The notes below the pieces were generated by a model that saw only the letters and a program-made list of their open reading frames with translations, searched no databases and was not told the DNA's origin. Both the position numbers and the translations under genes were made by a program. From Chloroflexota bacterium (lineage in GTDB: Bacteria > Chloroflexota > Limnocylindria > Limnocylindrales > CSP1-4), in contig JACCVQ010000108.1 in the NCBI GenBank assembly GCA_013698095.1, positions 1 to 52,442 of the forward strand: a stretch of DNA of 52,442 bases. The letters run 5' to 3'. Position 1 is the first letter of the stretch. Each line of letters starts with the position of its first letter. Positions 24,725 to 32,868 of this stretch are shown here, piece by piece.

Positions 24725-25642
24725 GTGCCGACGATCCGAGCCAACGGCCTTGACATCGCCTACGACGTTTACGGCGCGGGCCCGCCGCTCGTCCTGCTCC
24801 ACGGCGCGACGTCCCTCGGGTCGCGCGATTTCGCCGCCCAGATCCCCCTGTTCTCACGAGCGTTCCAGGTCCTCGTCCCGGATGCGCGGGGACACGGCCG
24901 CACCGCCTGGGACGCCGCCGCCGGCTTCCGCTATGACTGGCTCGTCGGCGACTTGTCGGCGTGGCTCGATGGACTCGGGCTCGCGACGTTCCATCTCGTC
25001 GGTTTTTCCATGGGCGCGATGACGGCGCTCCAGTACGCCGTCCAGCACTCGGACCGGCTGCGGACCCTGACGGTCGTGGGCATCACGACCCAGCGCGAGC
25101 CGCGGGCGTCAGTCGCCCGGCGGCTGATGGACCCCGAACGGGCCGATCGCGACGAGCCGGCGTGGGTGGCCGAGCTGGGCCGGCGGCACAATGCGGGCCA
25201 GGGCGTCGGGGCGTGGCGGCGGCTCCTGCCGGCGATCGCCGCGGACGTCGCCGCCCAGCCGCTCCTGTCGCCTCGGGACTTGCGTCGGATCGAGCCGCCG
25301 ACGATGGTTGTGTGCGGCGACCGCGACCCGTTCGTTCCGGCCGACCACGCCTGGGGGATCAGCCGTCAGCTGCCCGACGGCCGGCTGTTCGTGGCGCCGG
25401 GCTGCGGCCACGAGGTGATGTCGCGCAAGCCCGGCCTGTTCAACGAGGCGCTCGCGGGCTTCTTCCGGTCGACGGCATCGATAGCCGCCGAGCGCGCCTC
25501 AGAGCGCGGCGCCGCGGCGCGTCACGTGAATCCGCTGGCCGACGGCGCTGACCTGGGCGCCGGTACCGACAGCGACTGGCTCGCGGATTCGAACGGTGGA
25601 CCATCATCCGACCCTGTCCCGAACCGAGGACACCGAACATGA
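24725..25642 (+). CDS. alpha/beta-fold hydrolase
   Basis: 305-aa hydrolase. It begins VPTIRANGLDIAYDVYG and has the oxyanion loop LLHGAT, the nucleophile elbow GFSMGAM (catalytic Ser), the Asp in GDRDPF and the catalytic His in GCGHEV. The cap region (~residues 115-190) is short. The GTG start was chosen because GGAGGAGGAG lies upstream and the protein then starts at the usual N-terminal strand. The C-terminal ~50 residues are low-complexity and extend beyond the fold. Family members act as esterases, dienelactone or ring-cleavage hydrolases. It is coupled by ATGA to an EthD-type gene, suggesting an aromatic or ester catabolic role, but the substrate is unknown. Confidence 0.8.
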   Translation: MPTIRANGLDIAYDVYGAGPPLVLLHGATSLGSRDFAAQIPLFSRAFQVLVPDARGHGRTAWDAAAGFRYDWLVGDLSAWLDGLGLATFHLVGFSMGAMTALQYAVQHSDRLRTLTVVGITTQREPRASVARRLMDPERADRDEPAWVAELGRRHNAGQGVGAWRRLLPAIAADVAAQPLLSPRDLRRIEPPTMVVCGDRDPFVPADHAWGISRQLPDGRLFVAPGCGHEVMSRKPGLFNEALAGFFRSTASIAAERASERGAAARHVNPLADGADLGAGTDSDWLADSNGGPSSDPVPNRGHRT

Positions 25643-25965
25643 CCACGCTGCTTGCCCTCTATCGCCGGCCCGAGGGAGGCGACGAGGCCCTCGCGACCTT
25701 CCTCCGGCGCTACCACGCCGAGCATCTGCCGCTGGTCGCAGCGACTCCGGGCCTGCGCGGCACGCGCGTTCAGCGCGTGGAGCAGGCCCTCGGCGGCGAC
25801 ACGGACCTGGTGATGATCACGGCGATGGACTTCGACGACCGGGTCGCGCTCGATGCCGGCCTGGCATCCGACGCGATGCGTCAGGGCGGCCGGAACCTCC
25901 GCGACATCGCGCCCGGGCTCGCGACCTTCCTGGTCCTGGAGGACGACCCGGCCGCGGGTGGCTAG
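25639..25965 (+). CDS. EthD-domain small protein
   Basis: 108-aa single-domain protein of the EthD/dimeric alpha-beta-barrel type. Features are the N-terminal strand TTLLALYRRPEG, the conserved FLRRYHAEHLPLVAATPGLRGTRV and DLVMITAMDFDD. EthD proteins often accompany oxygenases or hydrolases in aromatic or ether degradation, where some act as small isomerases or accessory proteins. ATG overlaps the hydrolase stop (ATGA). No catalytic assignment is possible from sequence. Confidence 0.65.
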   Translation: MTTLLALYRRPEGGDEALATFLRRYHAEHLPLVAATPGLRGTRVQRVEQALGGDTDLVMITAMDFDDRVALDAGLASDAMRQGGRNLRDIAPGLATFLVLEDDPAAGG

Positions 25966-26277
25966 ACCGGCATGCTGATCCAGGACGGGACTTCGCCAAA
26001 CAACCATCCACGGACTGTTCGGCTCGGTTATCGGAACGAATCGACCGTCCGACGAGGGTTAGTGCCTGACGGCCAATTCTGGCCGCGAAATCGCTGATTC
26101 CAAGACCAAAAGCTGACCGAATGGTCCCTCCATGGTTGTTGGGCCAAGCCGCCGCGGGAAACTCACCTCAGGACTCGCCGCGGGGATCGCACCCGGGATC
26201 GCCGTGGGACCGAACCTCCGTCCGGAGCTTCGTTCGAATGCCGCTCGCTGCTACTGTGTGGGGCGACGGAGGATGGA
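25966..26277. other. intergenic region without a gene
   Basis: This 312-bp stretch is less GC-rich than its flanks. It contains an imperfect 12-bp inverted repeat (25996-26007 against 26132-26143, one mismatch), a small hairpin near 26089-26102, and a TACTGT box about 20 nt upstream of the hydratase start with GGAGG just before the GTG. No coding frame with genuine protein character is visible. Confidence 0.5.
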
Positions 26278-27114
26278 GTGACCCAGATCGCGCCGACCGA
26301 CCTCGCCCAGCCAGCCGCCGGCCGCTTCATCGCGACCGCGTTCCCGGCGCCCGGACCGGCCGGCCCGGTCGACGCGGTGGCTCTCGTCACGATCGAGCGA
26401 CCGGACGTCCTCAACGCCCTGAGCTTCGACCTGCTCGACGAGCTGGCCGATGCCCTCGACACCGTCGATCGCGACCCTGCGTGTCGGGCGATCGTCCTGA
26501 CTGGGTCAGGCAGCCGGGCGTTCGCGGCCGGCGCCGACATCAAGGAGCTGGCCAGCCAGACCCCCGTCAGCCTCCTCGTCGAGGACCGCTTCGCCGTCTG
26601 GGAGCGGATCGCGGCCGTTCGCACGCCGGTCATCGCGGCCGTGCGCGGCGTCGCGCTCGGCGGCGGCTGTGAGCTCGCCCTGAGCTGCGACCTGATCGTG
26701 GCCGGCGACGACGCCCAGTTCGGCCAGCCCGAGATCAACCTCGGGGTGATGCCAGGCGCCGGCGGCACGCAGCGACTGACCCGCGCGATCGGGCGGGCCC
26801 GGGCGATGGACCTGGTGCTCACCGGCCGGACGATCGGCGCAGCGGAAGCCGCGACCATGGGGCTCGTCAGTCGGGTCGTTCCGGCCGAGGAGGCCCTCGG
26901 CGCGGCGCTTGAGCTCGCCCGGACGATCGCGAGCAAGGCGCCGGTCGCCGTGCTGGCCGCCAAGGAGGCCGTCAAGCTGGCCGACGAGCTCCCACTCTCG
27001 GCGGGGTTGCGCCACGAGCGCCGGGCGTTCTTCGCCCTCTTCGCGAGCGACGACCAGGGAGAAGGCATGTCGGCTTTCGTTGCCAAGCGGCAGCCGGAGT
27101 GGAAGGGACGCTGA
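26278..27114 (+). CDS. enoyl-CoA hydratase (crotonase family, PaaF-like)
   Basis: 278-aa crotonase-fold protein with an N-terminal extension of ~30 residues. The oxyanion-hole sequences are FAAGADIKEL and GVALGGGCELALSCD. Both catalytic glutamates of true hydratases are present (GGGCE and the PEINLGVMPGAGGTQR Glu), so it should hydrate 2-enoyl-CoA. GTG 26278 follows GGAGG. The following genes are a DUF1444-like protein and a PaaG-like isomerase, which suggests a role in phenylacetyl-CoA or fatty-acid beta-oxidation. Assignment to PaaF rather than a general FadB-type hydratase is contextual. Confidence 0.85.
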   Translation: MTQIAPTDLAQPAAGRFIATAFPAPGPAGPVDAVALVTIERPDVLNALSFDLLDELADALDTVDRDPACRAIVLTGSGSRAFAAGADIKELASQTPVSLLVEDRFAVWERIAAVRTPVIAAVRGVALGGGCELALSCDLIVAGDDAQFGQPEINLGVMPGAGGTQRLTRAIGRARAMDLVLTGRTIGAAEAATMGLVSRVVPAEEALGAALELARTIASKAPVAVLAAKEAVKLADELPLSAGLRHERRAFFALFASDDQGEGMSAFVAKRQPEWKGR

Positions 27115-27119
27115 ACACG

Positions 27120-27929
27120 ATGAACCGCGACGAGACGGGCGGGACCGACTACGGTCGCGACGACGCCCGCGACCTTGGCGACGAGCCGCCGGCGAGCTAC
27201 CGCGACACGGCTCCGGACATCCTGGCTCCGATCGATATCTCGGCCCCAGTGTCGGGCCATGTCCCGCCGCCGGAGTCCGCCCATCGACCGTCGATTGCGG
27301 AGTCGCCCGAGCACGACTGGACGGCCGCGTCCGCCCTGATCGTGCCGCTCCTCCGCCCGGTCGGCACGCACGGCACGAACGTCACCGAGATCGACGCGGA
27401 GGCGCTCGCCGCCGAAGCCACCCGGAGCCACTCCCAGCCGCTCCTCGACGAGGGACCGTGCGATCTCGCGGTCGTGTACGCCATGCCGGCAACCGGGTTC
27501 GACGTGATCGTCAACGCCGACCACCTGATGTCATGGGGGGTGACGGTCGAGGCGATCCAGGACGCTGCGATGGGCAATCTCGCGGCGTGGTCGGCGACCG
27601 CGGCCTGGACCGACGAGGTCTCGGGGGTGCGCCGCCTGATCTCGTCCGATACCGGTGATGGCTGGGACGCCGCTCGGATCCTCTTGACGGAGGTGCGCGA
27701 CAAGCTCGTCGCGGAGCTGGGCGGCGACGGCCGGGTCCTGATCGGCCTTCCGGAGCGGCACCTGTTGATCGCCGGCGCCCTGCGCCCTGGCGACGACGAC
27801 TTCGCGGCCCTCTTCGGCGAGTTCATCGTGGAGAGCTCGGGCGGGGCCGACGAGCCCATCGACCGGCGAGTGTTCGAGCTGGTCGACGGCCGGCTCGTCG
27901 AATTCGCGGTCCTGCCCGCGCCGGCCTGA
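27120..27929 (+). CDS. DUF1444-like hypothetical protein
   Basis: 269-aa soluble protein. The first ~70 residues are Asp/Pro/Gly-rich and probably disordered. From residue ~75 a globular part has LIVPLLRP, LAVVYAMP and FDVIVNADHLMSWGVTVE, then GRVLIGLPERHLLIAGALRPGD, a pattern like the YtpQ/DUF1444 family of unknown function. It sits 5 nt downstream of the hydratase gene and 10 nt upstream of the PaaG-like gene, so co-transcription is likely, though the link may be coincidental. The start ATG at 27120 was preferred to 27099, which would overlap the hydratase gene. Confidence 0.6.
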   Translation: MNRDETGGTDYGRDDARDLGDEPPASYRDTAPDILAPIDISAPVSGHVPPPESAHRPSIAESPEHDWTAASALIVPLLRPVGTHGTNVTEIDAEALAAEATRSHSQPLLDEGPCDLAVVYAMPATGFDVIVNADHLMSWGVTVEAIQDAAMGNLAAWSATAAWTDEVSGVRRLISSDTGDGWDAARILLTEVRDKLVAELGGDGRVLIGLPERHLLIAGALRPGDDDFAALFGEFIVESSGGADEPIDRRVFELVDGRLVEFAVLPAPA

Positions 27930-27939
27930 GCCTGCTGCC

Positions 27940-28716
27940 GTGGCGAACCTGCGGATCGAGACGGTCGACGACGTCGCCACGATCACCCTCGATCGGCCCG
28001 ATGCTCTCAACTCGCTGACAGTCGAGCTCAAGGAGGCGCTGATCGCGGCGTTCGTGGCCGTCGACGCCGATCCGGCGGTCCGGGCCGTCGTCCTGACCGG
28101 AGCCGGCCGGGCGTTCTGCGCCGGCCAGGACCTGCGCGAACGACTGGTGCCGGACGTCGCGCCCCTGGCAGACGAGATCCGCCTCCGCTACAACCCGCTG
28201 ATCCGGGCGATGCGCAGCCTGCCGAAGCCGATCGTCGCGGCCGTCAATGGCATCGCCGCCGGCGCGGGCGCGTCGCTCGCCTTTGCGTGCGACGTCCGGA
28301 TCGCGGCCGAGGGGGCGAGCTTTCTTCTGGCGTTCGGGCGGGTCGGGCTCGTGCCGGACTCCGGGGCGACCTGGCTGCTGCCGCGCCTGATCGGCGGGGC
28401 CAAGGCCGCCGAGCTGGCCCTGCTTGGCGAGCCGCTCTCAGCGGCGGACGCGGAGCGCATCGGTCTGGTGGCCCGGGTCGTCCCGGCCGAGCGTGTCGTC
28501 GTGGAGGCGCAGGCCGTGGCAGGTCGGCTTGCTGCGGGTGCGCCTCGGGCAGTGGCTCTCACCAAGGAATTGCTGGAGCGATCGTGGACGAACTCGTTCC
28601 ACGATCAGCTCGAGCTGGAGGCCGACTTCCAGGGCGTCGCCGGCGCGACGGCGGACCACGCCGAGGGGATCGCGGCGTTCCTCAAGAAACGGCCGCCGCG
28701 GTTCACCGGAGAGTAG
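27940..28716 (+). CDS. PaaG-like enoyl-CoA hydratase/isomerase
   Basis: 258-aa crotonase. The oxyanion hole reads FCAGQDLRE and GIAAGAGASLAFACD. The catalytic Glu pair of hydratases is missing; instead GLVPDSGATWLLPRLIG carries the Asp typical of PaaG, the isomerase that turns epoxyphenylacetyl-CoA (made by PaaABCDE) into an oxepin. So this is probably the phenylacetate-pathway isomerase partner of the paaABCD operon 21 kb away. GTG start at 27940 follows the DUF1444 gene by 10 nt. Low ambiguity about family; the exact substrate is inferred. Confidence 0.8.
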   Translation: MANLRIETVDDVATITLDRPDALNSLTVELKEALIAAFVAVDADPAVRAVVLTGAGRAFCAGQDLRERLVPDVAPLADEIRLRYNPLIRAMRSLPKPIVAAVNGIAAGAGASLAFACDVRIAAEGASFLLAFGRVGLVPDSGATWLLPRLIGGAKAAELALLGEPLSAADAERIGLVARVVPAERVVVEAQAVAGRLAAGAPRAVALTKELLERSWTNSFHDQLELEADFQGVAGATADHAEGIAAFLKKRPPRFTGE

Positions 28717-28853
28717 GGGCGGGACGGCGGACGCGGCCGTCGGAGCGGCGCATCTTGCGCGAGCGTGGGCTGATACGGCGCCGCAAGGTTCCCGCCTGAG
28801 TCGCAACCTTTGGCCGCCATCCGGGTCCCGACACTGGACTCCCCCAGTGCTCC

Positions 28854-28870
28854 GGGACCGGCCCGGTCCC
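28854..28870 (+). other. stem-loop in the 5' region of the repetitive protein gene
   Basis: GGGACCG-GCC-CGGTCCC is a perfect 7-bp hairpin ending 19 nt before the ATG at 28890 and about 5 nt before its AAGGAGA ribosome site. It could modulate translation or mark the end of the upstream operon. Confidence 0.45.
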
Positions 28871-28889
28871 GACTGCCAAGGAGATCCGA

Positions 28890-29462
28890 ATGACGGATCA
28901 GAACGATCGGACCAAGGATCAGGATCAGTCCCGCCGCGACCGTGACACGCAGTCCGGTGGGAACGCTGGCTCGGACCAGGGTGGCACCGGTCACGGGTCG
29001 GGGAGCGGCAGCCAGCCTTCGTCGGGCGGCTCGGACTACGGTTCTGGCTCGGACTATGGCTCGGACTATGGCTCGGGCGGCCAAGGCCAGTCAGGTCAGG
29101 GCGGCGGCTCCGGCATGGGCGGCGGCCAAGGTCAGTCAGGTCAGGGCGGCGGCTCCGACATGGGCGGCGGCCAGGGTCAGTCAGGCCAGGGCAGCGGCTC
29201 CGGCATGGGCGGCGGCCAAGGCCAGTCAGGCCAGGGCAGCGGCTCCGGCATGGGCGGCGGCCAAGGCCAGTCAGGCCAAGGCAGCGGCTCCGGCATGGGC
29301 GGCGGCCAGGGTCAGTCAGGCCAGGGCGGCGGCTCCGGCCAGTCCGGTCAGGGCCAGTCGGGCAGTGAAGGCAACAAGAGTGGCTCCGGCTCGGGCGGTC
29401 AGGGCGAGTCCGACATGGATCAGGGCGGCAGCTCGGGCTCCAACCAGGGGACGAACGGCTGA
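28890..29462 (+). CDS. low-complexity Gly/Gln/Ser repeat protein
   Basis: 190-aa intrinsically disordered protein with AAGGAGA before the ATG. Residues ~1-30 are polar and charged (MTDQNDRTKDQDQSRRDRD). The centre is five full copies and one partial copy of a 15-residue unit (consensus GQGQSGQGSGSGMGG); the C-terminus is Ser/Gly/Asn rich. There is no signal peptide, hydrophobic segment or Cys. It lies between the PaaG-like gene and the catalase/hemerythrin stress genes and is followed by a 14-bp hairpin. Extremely hydrophilic Gly-rich proteins are often desiccation- or stress-associated, but that is only a suggestion. It does not match a family I know. Confidence 0.75.
   Translation: MTDQNDRTKDQDQSRRDRDTQSGGNAGSDQGGTGHGSGSGSQPSSGGSDYGSGSDYGSDYGSGGQGQSGQGGGSGMGGGQGQSGQGGGSDMGGGQGQSGQGSGSGMGGGQGQSGQGSGSGMGGGQGQSGQGSGSGMGGGQGQSGQGGGSGQSGQGQSGSEGNKSGSGSGGQGESDMDQGGSSGSNQGTNG
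29079..29339 (+). repeat. 45-bp coding tandem repeat (about 5.8 copies)
   Basis: Units start at 29079, 29124, 29169, 29214 and 29259, with a partial sixth from 29304. Copies 3-5 are near identical at the DNA level, which suggests active expansion and contraction by slippage or recombination. Each copy adds 15 residues without changing frame. Confidence 0.9.
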
Positions 29463-29493
29463 CCGACAGCCGACGGCCACACGCGCTCCACGA

Positions 29494-29525
29494 AGACGAC
29501 CATGGCCGAGCGGCCATGGTCGTCT
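29494..29525. terminator. strong hairpin terminator
   Basis: A perfect 14-bp stem (29494-29507 with 29512-29525) around a GAGC loop stands between the repeat-protein gene and the convergent catalase gene. No long U-tract follows. Confidence 0.75.
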
Positions 29526-29687
29526 CTTCGAGTGTCTGGATCGACCCCACCGAAGGCGGTGAGTGCGCCTCAGCGCTAGGTCAGGCAGCCGAGCGTGCGC
29601 CCGCATCAGCGCGCGCGATGGGGGGATCGACCGGCTGACGGCCCGCGTACACGTCGCTCGCCCCTCGGTCACAGCGCGTGACGAAAC

Positions 29688-31904
29688 TCATATGGGGAGA
29701 TGGAGACCGGGCTCGCGGCTCCACAATCGGTGGTTGCCCAGTGCCGTGACGAACTTCTCGATGACGCCTCGGGACATCCGCTCGCCGACGGCAACCGCGG
29801 CGTCGGCCGGACGGTTTCCGTCCTTGCCGTCAGCCGGGATGTCGGCTGCCTCGAGCAGCTTGATCCCGGCACCGGTCGCTGCGAGCGCCTTGCAATGCCT
29901 GTAGGCGTCCCGCACGAACTCAACAGCGTCTGCTTCCTTTGCCCAGTCGGCGGCACGTGCCCCGTCGGCCACGACGACCGCGTCGAAGAGGACCGACGAG
30001 GTGGTCAGGATCGAGAACGGCGCTGCCACCGCCTTGCCAGCGTCGCCCAGCACGGGGCCGACGTGCGGCCCGACCAGGAAGGCCGCGGCGCCCTGCGCCG
30101 CGAGAGCCTTCGACAGCGCCGCGACTCCGACCGCGTCGAACCCATCGGCGATCAGGACGGCAACCTTCCGAGTGGTGATTGGACCGGGCACCTGAGCCCT
30201 CATGCTCAAGGCCTCCGACACGATTGCCGGGTCCGCGAGCTGGTGGTGCTGATGATCTTTGGCGCTCCCGTCGGCCGGGACGCTCCGGTTCGGCGGCTGG
30301 GCCGCCTTGGCCGGCACGGTCAGACCGAGCGCCTTGGCGACAGACTTCGCGAGATCGCGATCGATCTGGGCAAGGTGGAGCACCATCCGCTCCCGGACAT
30401 CGAGATTCTTGACCTTGCCGAGCTCGAAACGGAGCGCCTTCACCAGGTGCTGCTGCTCCGGATCGGACTGACTCTGGAAGAACATCCGGGCCTGGCTGTA
30501 GTGGTCGAAGAAGCTGGCGCCTCGCTGCCGGACCTTGGCACCCTCGACCGGCTCCGCGAAGGTCACGAACCCCCCGGCCGAGGCTGACGCCTGGGCCGGC
30601 TCGTTGTTGCCAAGTGAGTTGGGCCCATAGCTCACCTTGCCCGCAACGATGGTCTGGCGCATGAGGCCATCGCGCTGGTTGTTGTGGACCGGTGCAATCG
30701 CCCGATTGATCGGGATCTCGTGGAAGTTGGGGCCGCCGAGCCGGAGCAACTGAGTGTCGGTGTAGGAGAAGAGCCGCCCCTGAAGGAGGGGGTCATTGCT
30801 GAAGTCGATGCCGGGCACGACGTGGCCGATATGGAACGCGGCCTGTTCGGTCTCGGCGAAGAAGTTGTCGGGGTTCCGATTCAGCGTGAGCCTGCCCACG
30901 CGCTGGACCGGCACGAGCTCTTCGGGGATCAGCTTGGTGGGATCGAGGAGGTCGAAGCCGAACGCGAACTCGTCCTTCTCCTCGACGACTTGGAGACCGA
31001 GCTCCCACTCCGGGAACTTGCCCTCGGCGATTGCCTCCCAAAGGTCGCGCCGGTGGAAGTCGGGGTCCTTGCCCGAGATCTTCTGCGCCTCGTCCCAGAC
31101 GACAGAATGGACGCCGAGGAGCGGCTTCCAGTGGAACTTCACGAAGCGCGAGGTTCCCCTTGCGTTGACGAGCCGGAACGTGTGGACCCCGAAGCCCTCC
31201 ATCATCCTGTAGCTGCGCGGGATCGCCCGATCCGACATCAGCCACATGACCATGTGCATCGATTCGGGCATGACCGAGATGAAGTCCCAGAACGTGTCGT
31301 GAGCCGACGCTGCCTGCGGGATCTCATTGTCCGGCTCGGGCTTCACGGCATGGATGAGGTCCGGGAACTTGATCGCGTCCTGGATGAAGAACACCGGCAT
31401 GTTGTTGCCGACCAGGTCGAAGTTGCCCTCGTCCGTATAGAACTTGACGGCGAAGCCGCGCACGTCGCGAGCCAGATCCGTGGAGCCGCGTGAGCCGGCC
31501 ACGGTCGAGAAGCGCACGAACACGGGCGTCTCACGGGCTGGATCGGTCAGGAAGCCCGCCTTCGTCAGGCTCGACAGCGACTTATAGACCCGGAATACGC
31601 CGTGGGCGCCGGAGCCCCGAGCATGGACCACCCGCTCCGGGATCCGCTCGTGATCGAAGTGGGTGATCTTCTCGCGAAGGTGGAAGTCCTCGAGCAGGGA
31701 CGGCCCGCGCTCGCCTGCCTTGAGCGAATTCTGGTCGTCATTGATCGGCAGTCCGTGATTGGTGGTCAGGATCGTGTCGGCTGGGTGATCCGTAAAGGAC
31801 GCGAGCTGATTGCCTTTCGTCCCTCGGTCTTGGTCGCTTTTCGCCCCTCGGTCTGAGGACGGCTGCGGCCGGGAGGCCCCATTTGTGGATGATCGGCGGG
31901 CCAT
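29688..31904 (-). CDS. katE: large-subunit catalase (HPII/KatE type)
   Basis: 738-aa monofunctional heme catalase of the long (HPII) class. The active site is complete: distal His94 (ERVVHARGSG), Asn168 (GNNMPVFF) and proximal Tyr381 (LFSYTDTQLLRLG). Residues ~1-35 are a charged N-terminal extension. The final ~150 residues (from VAVLIADGFDAVG) form the DJ-1/PfpI-like flavodoxin-fold domain of large catalases. It destroys hydrogen peroxide in the cytoplasm. GGGAGG precedes the ATG. Hemerythrin lies upstream on the same strand with a 105-nt gap, so joint stress control is possible. Symbol is by class, not by proven orthology. Confidence 0.94.
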   Translation of the reverse strand: MARRSSTNGASRPQPSSDRGAKSDQDRGTKGNQLASFTDHPADTILTTNHGLPINDDQNSLKAGERGPSLLEDFHLREKITHFDHERIPERVVHARGSGAHGVFRVYKSLSSLTKAGFLTDPARETPVFVRFSTVAGSRGSTDLARDVRGFAVKFYTDEGNFDLVGNNMPVFFIQDAIKFPDLIHAVKPEPDNEIPQAASAHDTFWDFISVMPESMHMVMWLMSDRAIPRSYRMMEGFGVHTFRLVNARGTSRFVKFHWKPLLGVHSVVWDEAQKISGKDPDFHRRDLWEAIAEGKFPEWELGLQVVEEKDEFAFGFDLLDPTKLIPEELVPVQRVGRLTLNRNPDNFFAETEQAAFHIGHVVPGIDFSNDPLLQGRLFSYTDTQLLRLGGPNFHEIPINRAIAPVHNNQRDGLMRQTIVAGKVSYGPNSLGNNEPAQASASAGGFVTFAEPVEGAKVRQRGASFFDHYSQARMFFQSQSDPEQQHLVKALRFELGKVKNLDVRERMVLHLAQIDRDLAKSVAKALGLTVPAKAAQPPNRSVPADGSAKDHQHHQLADPAIVSEALSMRAQVPGPITTRKVAVLIADGFDAVGVAALSKALAAQGAAAFLVGPHVGPVLGDAGKAVAAPFSILTTSSVLFDAVVVADGARAADWAKEADAVEFVRDAYRHCKALAATGAGIKLLEAADIPADGKDGNRPADAAVAVGERMSRGVIEKFVTALGNHRLWSREPGLHLPI

Positions 31905-32009
31905 GAGAAGCCTCCCTGAAGTGTCTTGGAACGTCTGGGTGCCGTGGCGCAGCGCGAGCTGCCGAGTGCCAGGCCCGGCCGACAGCGCGGGCCCGGCGAG
32001 GAAATCGGA

Positions 32010-32474
32010 TCAGGCGTTGATCGGGATGCCGAGCTCCCTCTGGGCCGACGTCTTGCGGGCGGCCATCCGGGTTCCCAGATCGGTCAGTTCCTGGCGATCG
32101 AAGACGGATCGGGCCTTTGTGAACATCTCGCCCTCCTCCTCCTCGATGTGATGCTCGATGTTCTCCTTCATGACCAGGGCCTTGGCGCCCCACGTCTCGT
32201 CGGTCACGTCGAGCTGCTCCAGCTCGGCCATGAGGACGTCGACCACGTGGTGTTCCTCGTAGCCCTCGAGGACGATGTCCTTGGCCTTCGGGTGGGACTT
32301 CAAAGCCGGGTAAAAGATTTCCTCCTCGATGATCTCGTGGACGGTCAGCTCGCCCTTGATCGTCGAGAACAGCTCGGCTCGGATCTTGACGCCGCGCTCG
32401 GTCGTCGTCTCGAGCTCGGTGAGCAGCTTCTTGACCTTGTCGTGGTCGGCCTTGAGCAGCGTGATCGCATCCAT
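32010..32474 (-). CDS. hemerythrin HHE-domain protein
   Basis: 154-aa four-helix bundle protein. Metal-type ligands are visible as His11 (KADHDKV), HEIIEEEIFYP, EEHHVVDVL and NIEHHIEEEE, the conserved H-x-x-x-E patterns of HHE cation-binding domains, which bind a diiron or related centre. Bacterial members handle oxygen, nitric oxide or iron-stress signals. The C-terminal helix (QELTDLGTRMAARK) matches single-domain hemerythrin-like proteins. GGGAGAGA precedes the ATG. It is upstream of katE on the same strand, consistent with an oxidative-stress unit. Confidence 0.87.
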   Translation of the reverse strand: MDAITLLKADHDKVKKLLTELETTTERGVKIRAELFSTIKGELTVHEIIEEEIFYPALKSHPKAKDIVLEGYEEHHVVDVLMAELEQLDVTDETWGAKALVMKENIEHHIEEEEGEMFTKARSVFDRQELTDLGTRMAARKTSAQRELGIPINA

Positions 32475-32793
32475 GTCTCTCTCCCTGAAACCGGTGGCTG
32501 GTCTGTGCGAGCCATGCCGGACGGCGTTTGTTGAGCGGCGACGAACGACGGCGGGCGACCCTCCAGGAGGCTCGCCACCTTGACGTCATCGCTGCTGACG
32601 AGCCGCGTTGATCTCGTCCCCGAGGGCGCGTTCGGCGCTGGTGATCCGGAGATTCTCGCGGCTCCTGGCCTGGTTATCCTCAGCGGGCCCGTGGAACCAC
32701 CCGATGATGGCGCGGTCAGGTCGCGTGCGGCCGTCGTCGGCGCCACCGACGCCTATCAAAGTTGTGTCGGCGTCGCCACGTAGACTGAAAGCG
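32475..32793. other. divergent intergenic region
   Basis: This 319-bp region separates hemerythrin from the GH4 operon. It contains an 11-bp inverted repeat with one mismatch (32554-32564 with 32566-32576) and, at its right end, a TAGACT box that would start the downstream transcript at the ATG at 32794. I see no gene in the rest. Confidence 0.5.
32781..32786 (+). promoter_or_regulatory. -10 box TAGACT for a leaderless transcript
   Basis: TAGACT lies 7 nt before the ATG of a 24-codon ORF at 32794. A TTGTGT at 32762-32767 is only 13 nt upstream, too close for a standard -35, so -35 recognition is uncertain. Confidence 0.45.
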
Positions 32794-32868
32794 ATGGATC
32801 GCGACGTCTTCAACCCGACCTGGTGCGGCTGGCGACGTCGCGGACCGTACCGGCTGGCGCCCTCCTGA
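32794..32868 (+). CDS. possible 24-aa leader peptide upstream of the GH4 gene
   Basis: The ORF encodes 24 residues beginning MDRDVFNPTWCGWRRRG. Its ATG is at the likely transcription start (leaderless), and its TGA overlaps the ATG of the GH4 gene by one base (TGATG). The GH4 start has no ribosome site, so reinitiation after this ORF could set its translation. The Trp/Cys/Arg-rich content might respond to amino acid supply, as classic leader peptides do, but no attenuator hairpin is evident. Alternatively it is simply the 5' UTR. Confidence 0.4.
   Translation: MDRDVFNPTWCGWRRRGPYRLAPS

Noticed and set aside
29079..29339. Repeat array considered as CRISPR
   Set aside because: Units are contiguous, in frame and coding for Gly/Gln/Ser; no spacers and no cas genes.
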